From Planctomycetota bacterium (GTDB lineage: Bacteria; Planctomycetota; SZUA-567; H5-PLA8): DNA of 64,000 nt. Shown here one piece after another: positions 8,384 to 17,596 of this stretch. Within the stretch, counting starts at the first letter, position 1. Each line of letters starts with the position of its first letter. Both the position numbers and the translations under genes were made by a program. The notes beneath the pieces were generated by a model, which did not search any database, was not told where the DNA came from, and saw nothing but the letters and a program-made list of their open reading frames with translations. Location of the stretch: positions 141,640 to 205,639 of the forward strand of contig JAKLKQ010000003.1 in the NCBI GenBank assembly GCA_023150555.1, in the 5' to 3' direction.

Positions 8384-9478
8384 TTAACCTTTCGGAATGC
8401 CGGGTTCGCAGAGCAGGATGGCCAACGATTCGCCGTTCGCGGGTTCGAAGACCGCGCGCTCGAAGCCCGCGGCGAGCAGGAACTTGGCGCCGGGTTCGAG
8501 CGGAAGCTTCACGTCCTCCGCCGAGACGGTCCCGCGTCCGGCCGCGACGATGCCGACGCCGACCTTGCCGGAAGACGCGAGTTCCGCGCGCTGCTTCGCC
8601 GTGAAACGCGCGATGGTGAAGCAACTCGTCTGCTGCGGTCCGATCAACTCTTCGGAGGACGCAAAGCCGCTGCCGCGCTTTGTGGCGCGCGGCGCGATCT
8701 GGCAGCGCTTGCGCACGGCGTCTACCGTGAGCGGCGTGTAGTCGAAGATCTTCATGGCGAAACGCGGGTCGCGGCCCATGAAACGCGCGGGTGGCGGCAC
8801 GACGATGCCTTCGCGTTCGAACTCGCAGCGCACCACCAGGTCGCTGGGCTCCATCACTTCGAGCATCAGCACGCCTTCGCCGATCGCGTGCGGCAGGCCG
8901 CCGGGCACCAGCCAGACTTCGCCGGGCTTGACGGGAACGCGATCGAAGCAGGCGTGCATCGCCTGCATGTCCTGTTCGAGGACGATGCGTTCCCATTCCT
9001 CGGGCTTCGGCGGGCGCTGGAAGCCGAGCAGGATGTAGCCTGCGCATTCGGGGCGGATCGAGAGGACGACGTAGGTCTCGAGCTTGCCCCAGCGCGAGCT
9101 GAGGTGCTGCTGCGCAAAGGCCGCCGTCGGATGCGCCTGGATGTGCAGGCGGATCGAACTGTCGAGGAGCTTGGCAAGGAAGCCGAGTTCCGTGCCCAGC
9201 GCTTGGTGGTGCGCATTGCCGAGATAATAGTCGGGCGCGGCGGCGAAGAGTTCCTTCACGATACGCTTTGCGTTATTGCCGTCGTAAACGAAGGCGAGGC
9301 CCTCGCCGGGGATCTCGGCCAGCCCCGGATTGCGCGCTTCGACCGTGGACGCGATCCAGTCTTCGGGGCGGTCGCCGTCGCGCGGAGCGGCTTCGCGCTG
9401 CAGGCGGTCGAGTTCGCGCCCGCCCAGGTAGCCGCGGCGCACGCGGTTGGCGGGCAGGGCCAGCAGGGGCTTCTTCAT
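8384..9478 (-). CDS. manA: Class I mannose-6-phosphate isomerase
   Basis: A 364-residue cupin enzyme interconverting mannose-6-phosphate and fructose-6-phosphate with zinc. Type I motifs are clear: LHIQAHPTAAFAQQHL (metal ligands Gln114 and His116), GKLETYVVL (Glu134), and VWLVPGGLPHAIGEGVLMLEV with the later metal histidine. The C-terminal cupin half is present. The ATG at 9478 is chosen because a GGGGG tract lies just upstream; an ATG at 9520 in the same frame would add 14 unlikely residues. It is the first gene of a two-gene minus-strand operon with the GH42 hydrolase, which suggests feeding released sugars into glycolysis or supplying mannose precursors for the nearby glycosyltransferases. 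Confidence 0.88.
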   Translation of the reverse strand: MKKPLLALPANRVRRGYLGGRELDRLQREAAPRDGDRPEDWIASTVEARNPGLAEIPGEGLAFVYDGNNAKRIVKELFAAAPDYYLGNAHHQALGTELGFLAKLLDSSIRLHIQAHPTAAFAQQHLSSRWGKLETYVVLSIRPECAGYILLGFQRPPKPEEWERIVLEQDMQAMHACFDRVPVKPGEVWLVPGGLPHAIGEGVLMLEVMEPSDLVVRCEFEREGIVVPPPARFMGRDPRFAMKIFDYTPLTVDAVRKRCQIAPRATKRGSGFASSEELIGPQQTSCFTIARFTAKQRAELASSGKVGVGIVAAGRGTVSAEDVKLPLEPGAKFLLAAGFERAVFEPANGESLAILLCEPGIPKG

Positions 9479-9609
9479 GCGCCCCCTTATAAAGGAGGCG
9501 GCGCGGAAATTCTTTCGCATCCGCCGCAGTGACCCGTTTGCGATGGCCCAAAAGGACTATCGAGACATAAGCAGAAGTTATCGCGGGGGTACACGCACAT
9601 CGCGCAGCA

Positions 9610-9626
9610 CATAGCGCTGCGCTATG
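9610..9626. repeat. Perfect inverted repeat CATAGCG-CTG-CGCTATG
   Basis: Seven-base arms with a three-base loop in the manA-hpnH intergenic region. It could be an operator or a small RNA hairpin. No T-run follows, so a terminator is unlikely. Confidence 0.4.
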
Positions 9627-9748
9627 AGCAAAAGATGTAAAAACATATTGAAAGTGCACCAAGTAGGGCAAATTCGGTGTGTTCGCAAGGTGCATAGGTA
9701 TTCGCTACCGGCCCGTAGCAAGCCACATCGTGCGCAACGTGGCGCTCG

Positions 9749-9764
9749 CGAAATCTCGCGAGTT
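9749..9764 (+). repeat. Dispersed 16-base word CGAAATCTCGCGAGTT, copy 1
   Basis: The identical 16 bases occur at 33503-33518, where the word forms one arm of a long perfect hairpin. Here the word is preceded by CTCG, giving a shorter six-base inverted repeat. Confidence 0.5.
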
Positions 9765-9877
9765 CCTCACAAAGGCATTTTCCCGATGGATGCGAAGCCG
9801 GCAGCGTCTAGACTCCATCTGTTAACCGAGTCTTCTTTGTCTCTTTTCGATTCCAGCGCTCTGGGAAGGCAGGCAGT

Positions 9878-11017
9878 ATGGCCGTGACTTTTTCCGCAAC
9901 GCCGGGCCACCTGATGTGGACCTACACGAAGTACGTCGTCGCGCAGAAGCTCCGCGGCCGCACGCGCTACCCCATCGTGCTGATGCTGGAACCCCTTTTG
10001 CGCTGCAACCTTGCCTGCGCCGGCTGCGGGAAGATTCAGTACCCGGCCCACATCCTCAAGAAGCAGCTGACGCCCGAGCAGTGTTTTGCCGCCGCCGAAG
10101 AATGCGGCGCGCCGCTGGTCAGCATCCCCGGCGGAGAGCCCCTGCTGCACCCGCAGATCGGCGAGATCGTCGACGGCCTGGTTGCGAGCCGGAAGTACGT
10201 GGTACTCTGCACCAACGCTGTGCTCATGGAGGAGAAGCTAAACCTTTTCACGCCAAGCAAATACCTGAGTTTCTCGATTCACCTCGACGGGCCGCGCTCC
10301 GAGCACGACTTCGCGGTCTGCAGGGAAGGCACCTACGACGTCGCCATCAACGCCATTAAAGCCGGAATCGCCAAAGGCTTCCGCGTCACGACCAACACGA
10401 CGCTCTTCGCCGGCGCCGACCCGCAGCGCTACCGCGACTTCTTCGACGAGGTCATGGCGCTAGGCGTCGAGGGCATGACCATCAGCCCTGGCTACAGCTA
10501 CCAGAAAGCCCCGGACCAGCAACACTTTATGCGATTCCGCAAGAGCGTGGAACTCTTCCGCGCGCTCTTCGAGAATCCGCGCCCGACGTGGCGCTTCAAC
10601 CAGTCGCCGGGCTACGTCGACTTCCTTCTCGGGAACGTGGACTTCGAGTGTACTCCTTGGGGCAACGTGACTTACAACGTCTTCGGATGGCAGCGCCCGT
10701 GCTACCTGATCGGCGAAGGCTACGCGCGCAGCTTCCGCGAGCTGATGGAAGAGACCGACTGGAACCGTTACGGGCGAAGGAGTTGCAACGAAAAATGCAA
10801 GGACTGCATGGTCCACGTCGGCTTCGAGCCGTCGTCGGTCGATTACACCTTCGGCTCGCTGCGCGGCTTCCTGCGCACGGCGCGCACCGCCATCACAGGG
10901 CGAATCCGCCTGCGTGACATCAACCGCCCGATCTTCGTCCCGGCCAATCGCACTGCGAAGCCTCCGGCCTCAGCTGCCGCCCCCACGCACACGCCGCTGC
11001 CCGCGGCAGGCGACTAG
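9878..11017 (+). CDS. hpnH: Adenosyl-hopene transferase, radical SAM protein HpnH
   Basis: A 379-residue radical SAM enzyme. CxxxCxxC is at Cys43, Cys47 and Cys50 (LRCNLACAGCGKI) and binds the 4Fe-4S cluster; SIPGGEPLLHP is the GGE motif. The C-terminal half with SPGYSYQKAPDQQHFM, WGNVTYNVFGWQRPCYL and CKDCMVHVGFEPS matches HpnH closely. HpnH joins the 5'-deoxyadenosyl group to diploptene, the first step to C35 hopanoids. The ATG at 9878 is preceded by GGAAGGCAGG. An SDR gene follows after 92 bases and hpnA lies 8 kb downstream on the same strand. The family N-terminus is complete; the last 25 residues are a Pro/Ala-rich tail. Confidence 0.92.
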   Translation: MAVTFSATPGHLMWTYTKYVVAQKLRGRTRYPIVLMLEPLLRCNLACAGCGKIQYPAHILKKQLTPEQCFAAAEECGAPLVSIPGGEPLLHPQIGEIVDGLVASRKYVVLCTNAVLMEEKLNLFTPSKYLSFSIHLDGPRSEHDFAVCREGTYDVAINAIKAGIAKGFRVTTNTTLFAGADPQRYRDFFDEVMALGVEGMTISPGYSYQKAPDQQHFMRFRKSVELFRALFENPRPTWRFNQSPGYVDFLLGNVDFECTPWGNVTYNVFGWQRPCYLIGEGYARSFRELMEETDWNRYGRRSCNEKCKDCMVHVGFEPSSVDYTFGSLRGFLRTARTAITGRIRLRDINRPIFVPANRTAKPPASAAAPTHTPLPAAGD

Positions 11018-11109
11018 CAGCCCGGCTAAGACGTTAGGCCAAGCCTCCTCGGCGTTCTTGTCACCGCAATATCGGCGACGCGACGCGCCAGCGAGGGTAG
11101 GATGACCGC

Positions 11110-12006
11110 GTGGAGCAGACGATTCTCCTCACCGGCGCCACTGGTTACATCGGCGGGCGCCTTCTGAAGCGTCTTGAAGCCCAGGGACGCCGCGTCCGAT
11201 GCCTGTGCCGCGACCCCAACCGCCTGCGCGGCCGCGTGAGGCAATCCACCGAACTTGCCGCCGGCGACGTCCTGGACCCCGCTTCCCTGTTCGGCGCATT
11301 CGATGGTGTGGCCACGGCCTATTACCTTGTCCATGCCCTGAGCGAAGGCGGAGACTTCGAAGCCAAGGAACGCCGCGGCGCGGAACACTTCGCCGCCGCC
11401 GCGAAAGCCGCCGGGACTGGGCGCATCGTGTACTTAGGCGCTTTGGGCGGCCACGAAGCCGACAGCCCGCATCTTCGCAGCCGCCATGCCGTCGGCGAGA
11501 TCCTGCGCGCGAGCGGCGTGCCGACGATCGAGTTCCGCGCGTCGATCGTGCTCGGTGCCGGGAGCCTCTCATTCGAGATGGTGCGGACGCTCGTCGAGCG
11601 CCTGCCGGTGATGATCACGCCGCGCTGGGTCGCGATGGAAGCCCAGCCCATCGCCATTGCCGACGTGGTCGAATACCTGCTCGCGGCGCTGGATCATGAC
11701 CCCGCCGGGAATCCGGTTTACGAGATCGGCGGGCCCGACCGCGTCAGCTACGCAGATCTGATGAAAGTCTTTGCGCGCAAGCGCGGCTTGCGGCGCCTTC
11801 TGATCCCGGTGCCCGTTTTGACGCCGTGGCTCAGCAGCCTCTGGCTGGGGCTCGTCACGCCCCTGAACGCAAGCATCGGGCGCAAACTCATCGAATCCAT
11901 CCGCCACCCGACCATCGTCCGCGACCCCCGCGCGCTGAAAAACTTCCCCATCCGACCAATGGGCATCGAGGAAGCTATGGACCGTGCGCTGCAATCCCTT
12001 GATTAG
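11110..12006 (+). CDS. NAD(P)H-binding SDR-like protein (YbjT/NDUFA9-like atypical SDR)
   Basis: A 298-residue Rossmann protein. TGATGYIGG at residues 8-16 is the dinucleotide-binding glycine motif and GDVLDPASL is the usual acidic turn. The YxxxK catalytic pair of classical SDRs is replaced by the SRHAVGEILR segment, as in atypical NmrA/NDUFA9-type members. SIVLGAGSLSFEMVRTLVERLPVM and the following PIAIADVVEYLL fit this group. It starts at GTG 11110, soon after hpnH, and may be co-transcribed with it. A role in hopanoid or other lipid modification is suggested by position only. Confidence 0.75.
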   Translation: MEQTILLTGATGYIGGRLLKRLEAQGRRVRCLCRDPNRLRGRVRQSTELAAGDVLDPASLFGAFDGVATAYYLVHALSEGGDFEAKERRGAEHFAAAAKAAGTGRIVYLGALGGHEADSPHLRSRHAVGEILRASGVPTIEFRASIVLGAGSLSFEMVRTLVERLPVMITPRWVAMEAQPIAIADVVEYLLAALDHDPAGNPVYEIGGPDRVSYADLMKVFARKRGLRRLLIPVPVLTPWLSSLWLGLVTPLNASIGRKLIESIRHPTIVRDPRALKNFPIRPMGIEEAMDRALQSLD

Positions 12007-12323
12007 TGGCTTTGGCCACCTGATTTAACGAGTTGTAAACAATAGGCTTATACCAACACATCCAGTCCGAGCGCCCATTCTGAACCCGGGCCTCAGAAAT
12101 TGCACAACGTGAGTGATAGAAGCAACTTACAGAAAAACCCTGCAACAAACCGTTGGCCTTGTCGTTATCACTATCATAACATGAGCGTCAGGTTTTATTT
12201 AGCCATGCCATCCATTAGAGTGACCTCATGTGCACTAGTGCGAAGAGGGCATGGTCTTATCCAAAGTGCCCGGCTGGTTTGAAGCTCGACGCAGTGGACG
12301 GCGCACCGGCTTGAGAGGTTTCC
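12007..12323. other. Intergenic region, no gene seen
   Basis: About 317 bases, AT-richer than the flanking genes. A 5-bp hairpin GTGGC-TTTG-GCCAC lies directly after the SDR stop codon, without a T-run. Several TTG/TATCAT-like words occur, but no promoter can be assigned confidently. GAGAGG just before 12324 serves as ribosome site for the protease gene. Confidence 0.4.
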
Positions 12324-15300
12324 TTGGCGGACCGCATAGATAATCCTCGACGCAGGATCCTCGCATTCTCCGCGCTGGCGCTGGTGCTGGTCCTCTTCTT
12401 TGCGCTGCACAGCACAAGCGTCGCGCCGCTGGAGCCGGCTCAGGAAAAGGCCGGCGCGCCTGACCGCGCGCCGATTTCCGCGCCCGGAGCCGAAATCGCA
12501 TCGCTTCCCGAAGCCAAACCGCACACAAGCGCGGAAGAGACCGCCGCCGCTGTTCCGCCCAAGCCTGCGGAAGAAACGCCCGCTGCTGACGAAGCTGCGA
12601 AAGCCGTGCCGAAAAAGCTTCCCAATCCCAAGAACCCTGGCGAACTTCCCCGCATCGGTCCGCACCTGACAGACTTGTACAACGAATACAACGCTGCCCT
12701 CAAAGCAGGGCTGCCATGGCAGTACGACGGCTCGCTGCTGATGGTGCGCGAGAACCGCGTCGTGATCGAAGCGGTGGGTTCGCACGGCGCCGAAGCTCTA
12801 AAAGCAGCTCTCGCCGACTTGAACGCGCAGAAGATCGTCCACTACAAGCACCTCGTCAACGCCGAACTTCCTATCGCGGAATTAGAACGATTTTCAGCGC
12901 TGGACTCCCTCTCCTTCGCGCGCCCCGCCTACCGCCCGGTGTTGCGCACAGGTTCGGTGACTTCGCAGGGTGACGCTGCCATGAACGCCGACGACGCGCG
13001 CACCACGCACGGCGTCGACGGAACCGGCATCAAAGTAGGCGTCCTATCCGACACCGTGCACCGCGTCATCGGCGGCACCTTGGCGAGCAACTCATTAACG
13101 GGCAGCGCTTCCCAGAACAGCGGCGACCTGCCCGATCCCATGGAAGTGCTCGATCCCGGACCGAGCAGCGGCAGCGACGAAGGCGCCGCGATGCTCGAAC
13201 TTATCCACGACGTGGCCCCCGGCGCAGCTCTCTCGTTCCACTCGGCCTTTAACGGCCAAGCCGACTTCGCGCAAGGGATCGAGGATCTGCGCACGGCCGG
13301 CTGCGATATCGTCGTCGATGACGTCTTTTACTACGCCGAACCTTTCTTCCAAGACGGCGTTATCGCGCAAGCGGTGGACACCATCGCCGCCAACGGCGCG
13401 GCACACTTCAGTTCGGCGGGCAACAGCGGGCGGGATTCCTACGAAAGCGACTTTAGAAACTCCGGCATCACAGGCAACGGAGGCACCACCGATACGTTGC
13501 ACGACTTCGACGTCAGTGGCACCGTCGATGGCTTCCAGCAGATTACCTTCCGCAATAACCAGACCATCACGCTGGTCCTGCAATGGGACGAAGACTTTGC
13601 TTCGGTCAGCGGCGCAACGGGTTCGACCAGCGACGTGGACATATACATCCTGAAAAATACCGCGATCACAAACGGCAATACGATCGCCAAAGGCGTCGCC
13701 AACAATATCAATGCCGACCCCGTGGAAGTCGTGCAGTTTTCCGTGAATGGCGGACCCGGTAGCACCACAACGGCTTACATCGCCATCCACGTCTTTGCCG
13801 GACCTGTACCCAACGTCATCAAGTATGCATTCTTCGGCGACATCACGGTCAACGAACACGCCACCAACAGCAGCACCTGCCTTGGCCACTCGAACGCTGC
13901 GAGCGTCTCCTCCGTGGGCGCCAGCGCCTTCATCTACACGCCGCCCTTCGGCCAGAATCCTCCGCAACTCAACTACTACTCCTCCGCCGGGCCCACGCCC
14001 ATCTACTTCGACACCGCCGGCAACCGCCTGGCCACGCCGGAGATCCGCCAGAACCCCGACATCACCGGGCCCGACGGCGGCAACACGACCTTCTTCTTCA
14101 GCGACAGTTCCATCGACACCGACTCGGACCCCAACTTTTTTGGCACGTCGGCTTCGGCGCCGCACGTCGGCGCCGTCGCCGCGCTGATGCTGGAGAAGAC
14201 CGGCGGCTCGGGTTCGCTGGACCCCGCCGAGATCTACTCGCTACTGGAAGCCAACGCCATCGACATGATCGGGCGGCGCATCGAGACCGGCGGCGCAAGC
14301 AGCATCACGGGCGGCGAGGACGGCGCGGGGCAGGGTTACGACGAGGACAGCGGCTGGGGCTTCATCGACGCCAAGCTGACCCTGGACGCCATCGGCCACG
14401 ACGGCGGGATCACCTGGGCCGTGGACAGCAGCGGCCTGTGGTCCAACGAGACCAGGTGGAGCCTGGGCTTCGTGCCCAACCAGGCGGGCGCCAACCACCA
14501 CGATGTCACCATAAACCGCACCGATCCGGCAAGCCCTGTCGTCACGCTGGACATGGACGCGACGATCGACGACCTGGCGCTCTCCGACAAGCTCAAGCTA
14601 AAGAACGGCCGCACACTGACGCTGACCGGCGCGTACACACAGAACTCGGGCGCGCAGTTGCAGTACGTCGTCAAGGGTACCTCGGCCCCCTCCGCCGGGC
14701 TCCTCAGCGTGACCGGCGACATCGCGCTGGCCGGCTCGGCTTTCGCGGACGTCAGCGGCATCACCCTTCCGTCGTCCTCGATCGGAACTCAATTCAAGGT
14801 GCCGCTGATCACATACGCCGGGTCGCGGAACTCGAGCGTCTTCTCCGGCCTGGGCTGGACGGGCAACACCGCCGGCCATCCGCTCTCGCTGGAGTACGAC
14901 GACGCCGGCAAGAAGGTCAACCTGGTCATCACCTACAACCCCGGCACGACGCCGGTTACGATCGATTCGTTCAACGCGCTGGCGATCGACTCGAAGGACG
15001 TGTCCGGCGTGCTGCTGACGTGGCGCTGCGCGAGCGAGAACGAGAACCTCGGCTTCCGCGTTTGGCGCCGCCTGGCCGGCACCGGCGATGCATGGACCCT
15101 TCTCGACAAGGATTTGGTGCCGGGGCGCCTCAGCGACGCGCACCCGTCGCAATACCGCTGGTTCGACGAAGGCGGCAGTGACTGTTACGAGTACCGCCTC
15201 GAGGCCGTGGACGTGCGCGGGCACGGCGAGTCCTTCGCGCGCGCCGCGCAGGCCGGACGCTTCGAGGTCCTCGACGCGCCCACGCTCGAAGCGGTCTCCG

Positions 15301-17522
15301 CGCTGGCCGAAGCGCAAGCTCGAGAAGCTTCGCGCGAACGCGCACGCGATCTGGCCGCGACCTTCGTTGCTCAAAGCACCGACGCGCGCGGCCGATCTGC
15401 CTCCGCCCGCGTCGCGCCCATAGGCGGCGGCGGATGGACCAGACCCGGCCGGCCCGGCAACTCGCCGACTCTGGCCGACGAAGTGCCCCACGGCGAAAAC
15501 GCCGCGCCGAAGTCGCCGTTCAAGGCGCTGAAGGCCGTCTACGCCGACGCCGGCGTTCTGCGCATCCCCGACAGGCAGTTCGCAGGCGGCTTCGATCCCG
15601 CGAACGTCGGCGTGCTGCGCAGCGGCAAGCCGCTTCCGGTGCTCGGCGTCGACGGCGGTGACGTGATCGTCTTCGGCCCCGGCTACCGCGACCGCTACAC
15701 CACCCGCGACGCGCTCTTCCTCGTTCGCAGCGGAATGCCGCTGCGCGCAGAAGCGCCCGCCGCGGCGAGCGGCCTCTTCGAGGCCGGCGCGGCCGAGACC
15801 GCCGTGACCGACCTGGCCGAACTGGGCTTCCACGACGTCTACTTCGATTGGGGACTGCGCCCGCTCGACTATCCCCCGTGGTTCAGCAACCAGTACCTGA
15901 CCAACGACAGCACGCGCACCTTCGCGCTCGCCACGCCCGGCGCGCTGGACGACGCCGCGACGCTTTCCGTACGCATCTGGAACTTCGGTCGCCCCGCCGG
16001 CACGCCGCCGCACGGCACGCTGCGCGCGTTCGTCAACGGCACGCCCTGCGGCGAGGCCACCTGGAACGGCGACGCCAACGCGCTGGAACTCACCTTTGCC
16101 GTCCCGGGCAACGTCCTGGCCGGCGGCGCGAACACCATCGACCTGCAGACGCCGGACCTGGGCGTACCGAGTTATCTCTCGCTGCTGCATTCGATGTCCA
16201 TCGAATACCGCCGCGCGCTCGACGCCTCGGCCGCCGCGGACTTCCAGGCAAGTGGCAACACGCTTTACGAAGTTTCCGGCCTGCCAGCCGGTAGCCTCTG
16301 GGTCGTCGACGCAACCGACGGGTACGGCGCGAAACTCCTCGCCTATGAGGCGAAGCCCGACGACGGTTCGTTCGTCGCGCGCTTCCGCGCGGGTTCGAAC
16401 ACTTCGCGCGTGCTGGTTGTGCCCTTGGGCGCGGAGAACGGCATCGAGAGCCTCGAGTTGCGCAGAGTCGCCCGCGCACCGAAGTGCGGCTACCTCGCCG
16501 TCGGCGGCGCAGAGTACGAAGGAGCGCTTGAGCCGCTACTGAAGGCGCGCCGCAAGGAAGGCCTGCTGCCGAAGTTCGCCGAGACCGAGGCGCTTTTCGA
16601 TGCCTACAACTTCGGGCGCTACGGCCCGGCGGCGATCCGCAACGCGGTGCGCGACCGTAAGCCCGACTTCCTACTTCTGGTGGGTCGCTCGCACTGGGAC
16701 TACCAGGACCTCGAGGGCCTGGGGCTCAACCCGATGGTGCCGACGTTCCTCGAATCGACCGGCGAGTTCTCCGAAGCGCCCTGCGACGCGCTGCTGGGCG
16801 ACGGGCACGCTGCGGTCGGCCGCTACCCGGTGCTGACGCCGGACGAGCTTTCCATCGCGGTCGCGCGCACACTGGCGTACAAGGCCGGCGCGTCGGGCGA
16901 CGCGGCGCTCATGGTTGCCGACCGGCTCGATCCGGCTGCGGGCGATTTCGCCGCCGAGGCCGAAGCGATTGCGACGGACGTGCCGGAGTACGTCTGGCAG
17001 CGCGCGTACCTGGGCATCACGCACGCGACGGCGGACGACGTCGGCGACGCAATGCGGGGCGCGGCCAACGGCGAGGCCGAGCTGATTGTGTACGTCGGGC
17101 ACGGCAGCAGCTCGAAGCTGAGCAAGGAAACGATCATGACGGTGACCGACGCGGCCAGCTGGACGGACAACATCGTCTTCGTGCAGTCGACCTGCACGCC
17201 GAATTACTTCATCCACAACGTCCCGGGGTATTACTCGATCGCCGAGGCGCTGCTGACGCAGCCGCAGGGCGGCATCGCCGCCTCGTTGGGCACTACGACC
17301 TATCTGCCCTCGCCGCCGGCTACCGAGTTCATGAAAGAACTGCTGAACGCCTCGCGAACGCCCGGCGTGCGCTGGGGCGAAGCCCTGCGCGCGGCGCAGC
17401 AGGCGATGGAGGTGCGCGCCGAAACGGCCGCGCCCGGCGACGCGCAGGCCTTCCGCGACCTGGCCAAGACCGAATCCCTGCTCGGCGACCCCGCTCTGCC
17501 CGCCGCCGCCGCGAAGAAGTAA
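12324..17522 (+). CDS. Giant exported S8-like peptidase fused to a C25 gingipain-like domain
   Basis: A 1732-residue protein with a signal anchor at about 11-30. Residues about 225-700 form a subtilase-like domain: GIKVGVLSDT (Asp243) and FFGTSASAPH (Ser609). The usual HGT histidine motif is replaced by SDEGAAMLELIHDVAPG, with Glu286 at its place. A beta-rich region and an FN3-like segment (SGVLLTWRCASENENLGFRVWR) follow. The end, about 1450-1732, resembles gingipain-type C25 peptidases with His1593 in YVGHGSSS and Cys1624 in STCTPNYF. Initiation is at TTG 12324 after GAGAGG; no ATG gives a comparable N-terminus. Probably a surface or secreted hydrolase. Whether either half is catalytic is unproven. 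Confidence 0.82.
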   Translation: MADRIDNPRRRILAFSALALVLVLFFALHSTSVAPLEPAQEKAGAPDRAPISAPGAEIASLPEAKPHTSAEETAAAVPPKPAEETPAADEAAKAVPKKLPNPKNPGELPRIGPHLTDLYNEYNAALKAGLPWQYDGSLLMVRENRVVIEAVGSHGAEALKAALADLNAQKIVHYKHLVNAELPIAELERFSALDSLSFARPAYRPVLRTGSVTSQGDAAMNADDARTTHGVDGTGIKVGVLSDTVHRVIGGTLASNSLTGSASQNSGDLPDPMEVLDPGPSSGSDEGAAMLELIHDVAPGAALSFHSAFNGQADFAQGIEDLRTAGCDIVVDDVFYYAEPFFQDGVIAQAVDTIAANGAAHFSSAGNSGRDSYESDFRNSGITGNGGTTDTLHDFDVSGTVDGFQQITFRNNQTITLVLQWDEDFASVSGATGSTSDVDIYILKNTAITNGNTIAKGVANNINADPVEVVQFSVNGGPGSTTTAYIAIHVFAGPVPNVIKYAFFGDITVNEHATNSSTCLGHSNAASVSSVGASAFIYTPPFGQNPPQLNYYSSAGPTPIYFDTAGNRLATPEIRQNPDITGPDGGNTTFFFSDSSIDTDSDPNFFGTSASAPHVGAVAALMLEKTGGSGSLDPAEIYSLLEANAIDMIGRRIETGGASSITGGEDGAGQGYDEDSGWGFIDAKLTLDAIGHDGGITWAVDSSGLWSNETRWSLGFVPNQAGANHHDVTINRTDPASPVVTLDMDATIDDLALSDKLKLKNGRTLTLTGAYTQNSGAQLQYVVKGTSAPSAGLLSVTGDIALAGSAFADVSGITLPSSSIGTQFKVPLITYAGSRNSSVFSGLGWTGNTAGHPLSLEYDDAGKKVNLVITYNPGTTPVTIDSFNALAIDSKDVSGVLLTWRCASENENLGFRVWRRLAGTGDAWTLLDKDLVPGRLSDAHPSQYRWFDEGGSDCYEYRLEAVDVRGHGESFARAAQAGRFEVLDAPTLEAVSALAEAQAREASRERARDLAATFVAQSTDARGRSASARVAPIGGGGWTRPGRPGNSPTLADEVPHGENAAPKSPFKALKAVYADAGVLRIPDRQFAGGFDPANVGVLRSGKPLPVLGVDGGDVIVFGPGYRDRYTTRDALFLVRSGMPLRAEAPAAASGLFEAGAAETAVTDLAELGFHDVYFDWGLRPLDYPPWFSNQYLTNDSTRTFALATPGALDDAATLSVRIWNFGRPAGTPPHGTLRAFVNGTPCGEATWNGDANALELTFAVPGNVLAGGANTIDLQTPDLGVPSYLSLLHSMSIEYRRALDASAAADFQASGNTLYEVSGLPAGSLWVVDATDGYGAKLLAYEAKPDDGSFVARFRAGSNTSRVLVVPLGAENGIESLELRRVARAPKCGYLAVGGAEYEGALEPLLKARRKEGLLPKFAETEALFDAYNFGRYGPAAIRNAVRDRKPDFLLLVGRSHWDYQDLEGLGLNPMVPTFLESTGEFSEAPCDALLGDGHAAVGRYPVLTPDELSIAVARTLAYKAGASGDAALMVADRLDPAAGDFAAEAEAIATDVPEYVWQRAYLGITHATADDVGDAMRGAANGEAELIVYVGHGSSSKLSKETIMTVTDAASWTDNIVFVQSTCTPNYFIHNVPGYYSIAEALLTQPQGGIAASLGTTTYLPSPPATEFMKELLNASRTPGVRWGEALRAAQQAMEVRAETAAPGDAQAFRDLAKTESLLGDPALPAAAAKK

Positions 17523-17596
17523 CGTGGCGCGCTCGAATTCCCAGCCATTTCCGATTAGATTGAACGCACCTTCAAACCGATTCGATCGAGGTTCCC

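Larger units (their letters stand above)
9479..9877. other. Divergent intergenic region with short inverted repeats
   Basis: About 400 bases between manA (minus) and hpnH (plus). No convincing gene is seen. The middle is AT-richer than its surroundings. It holds a perfect 7-bp hairpin (CATAGCG-CTG-CGCTATG, 9610-9626) and CTCGCGAAATCTCGCGAG (9746-9762), part of a 16-base word that recurs at 33503. Promoters for both divergent genes must lie here, but no clear -35/-10 pair could be chosen. Confidence 0.5.

Noticed and set aside
7165..9532. Long plus-strand frames opposite the GH42 and manA genes
   Set aside because: Composition artefacts; the minus strand carries complete enzyme motifs and operon structure.
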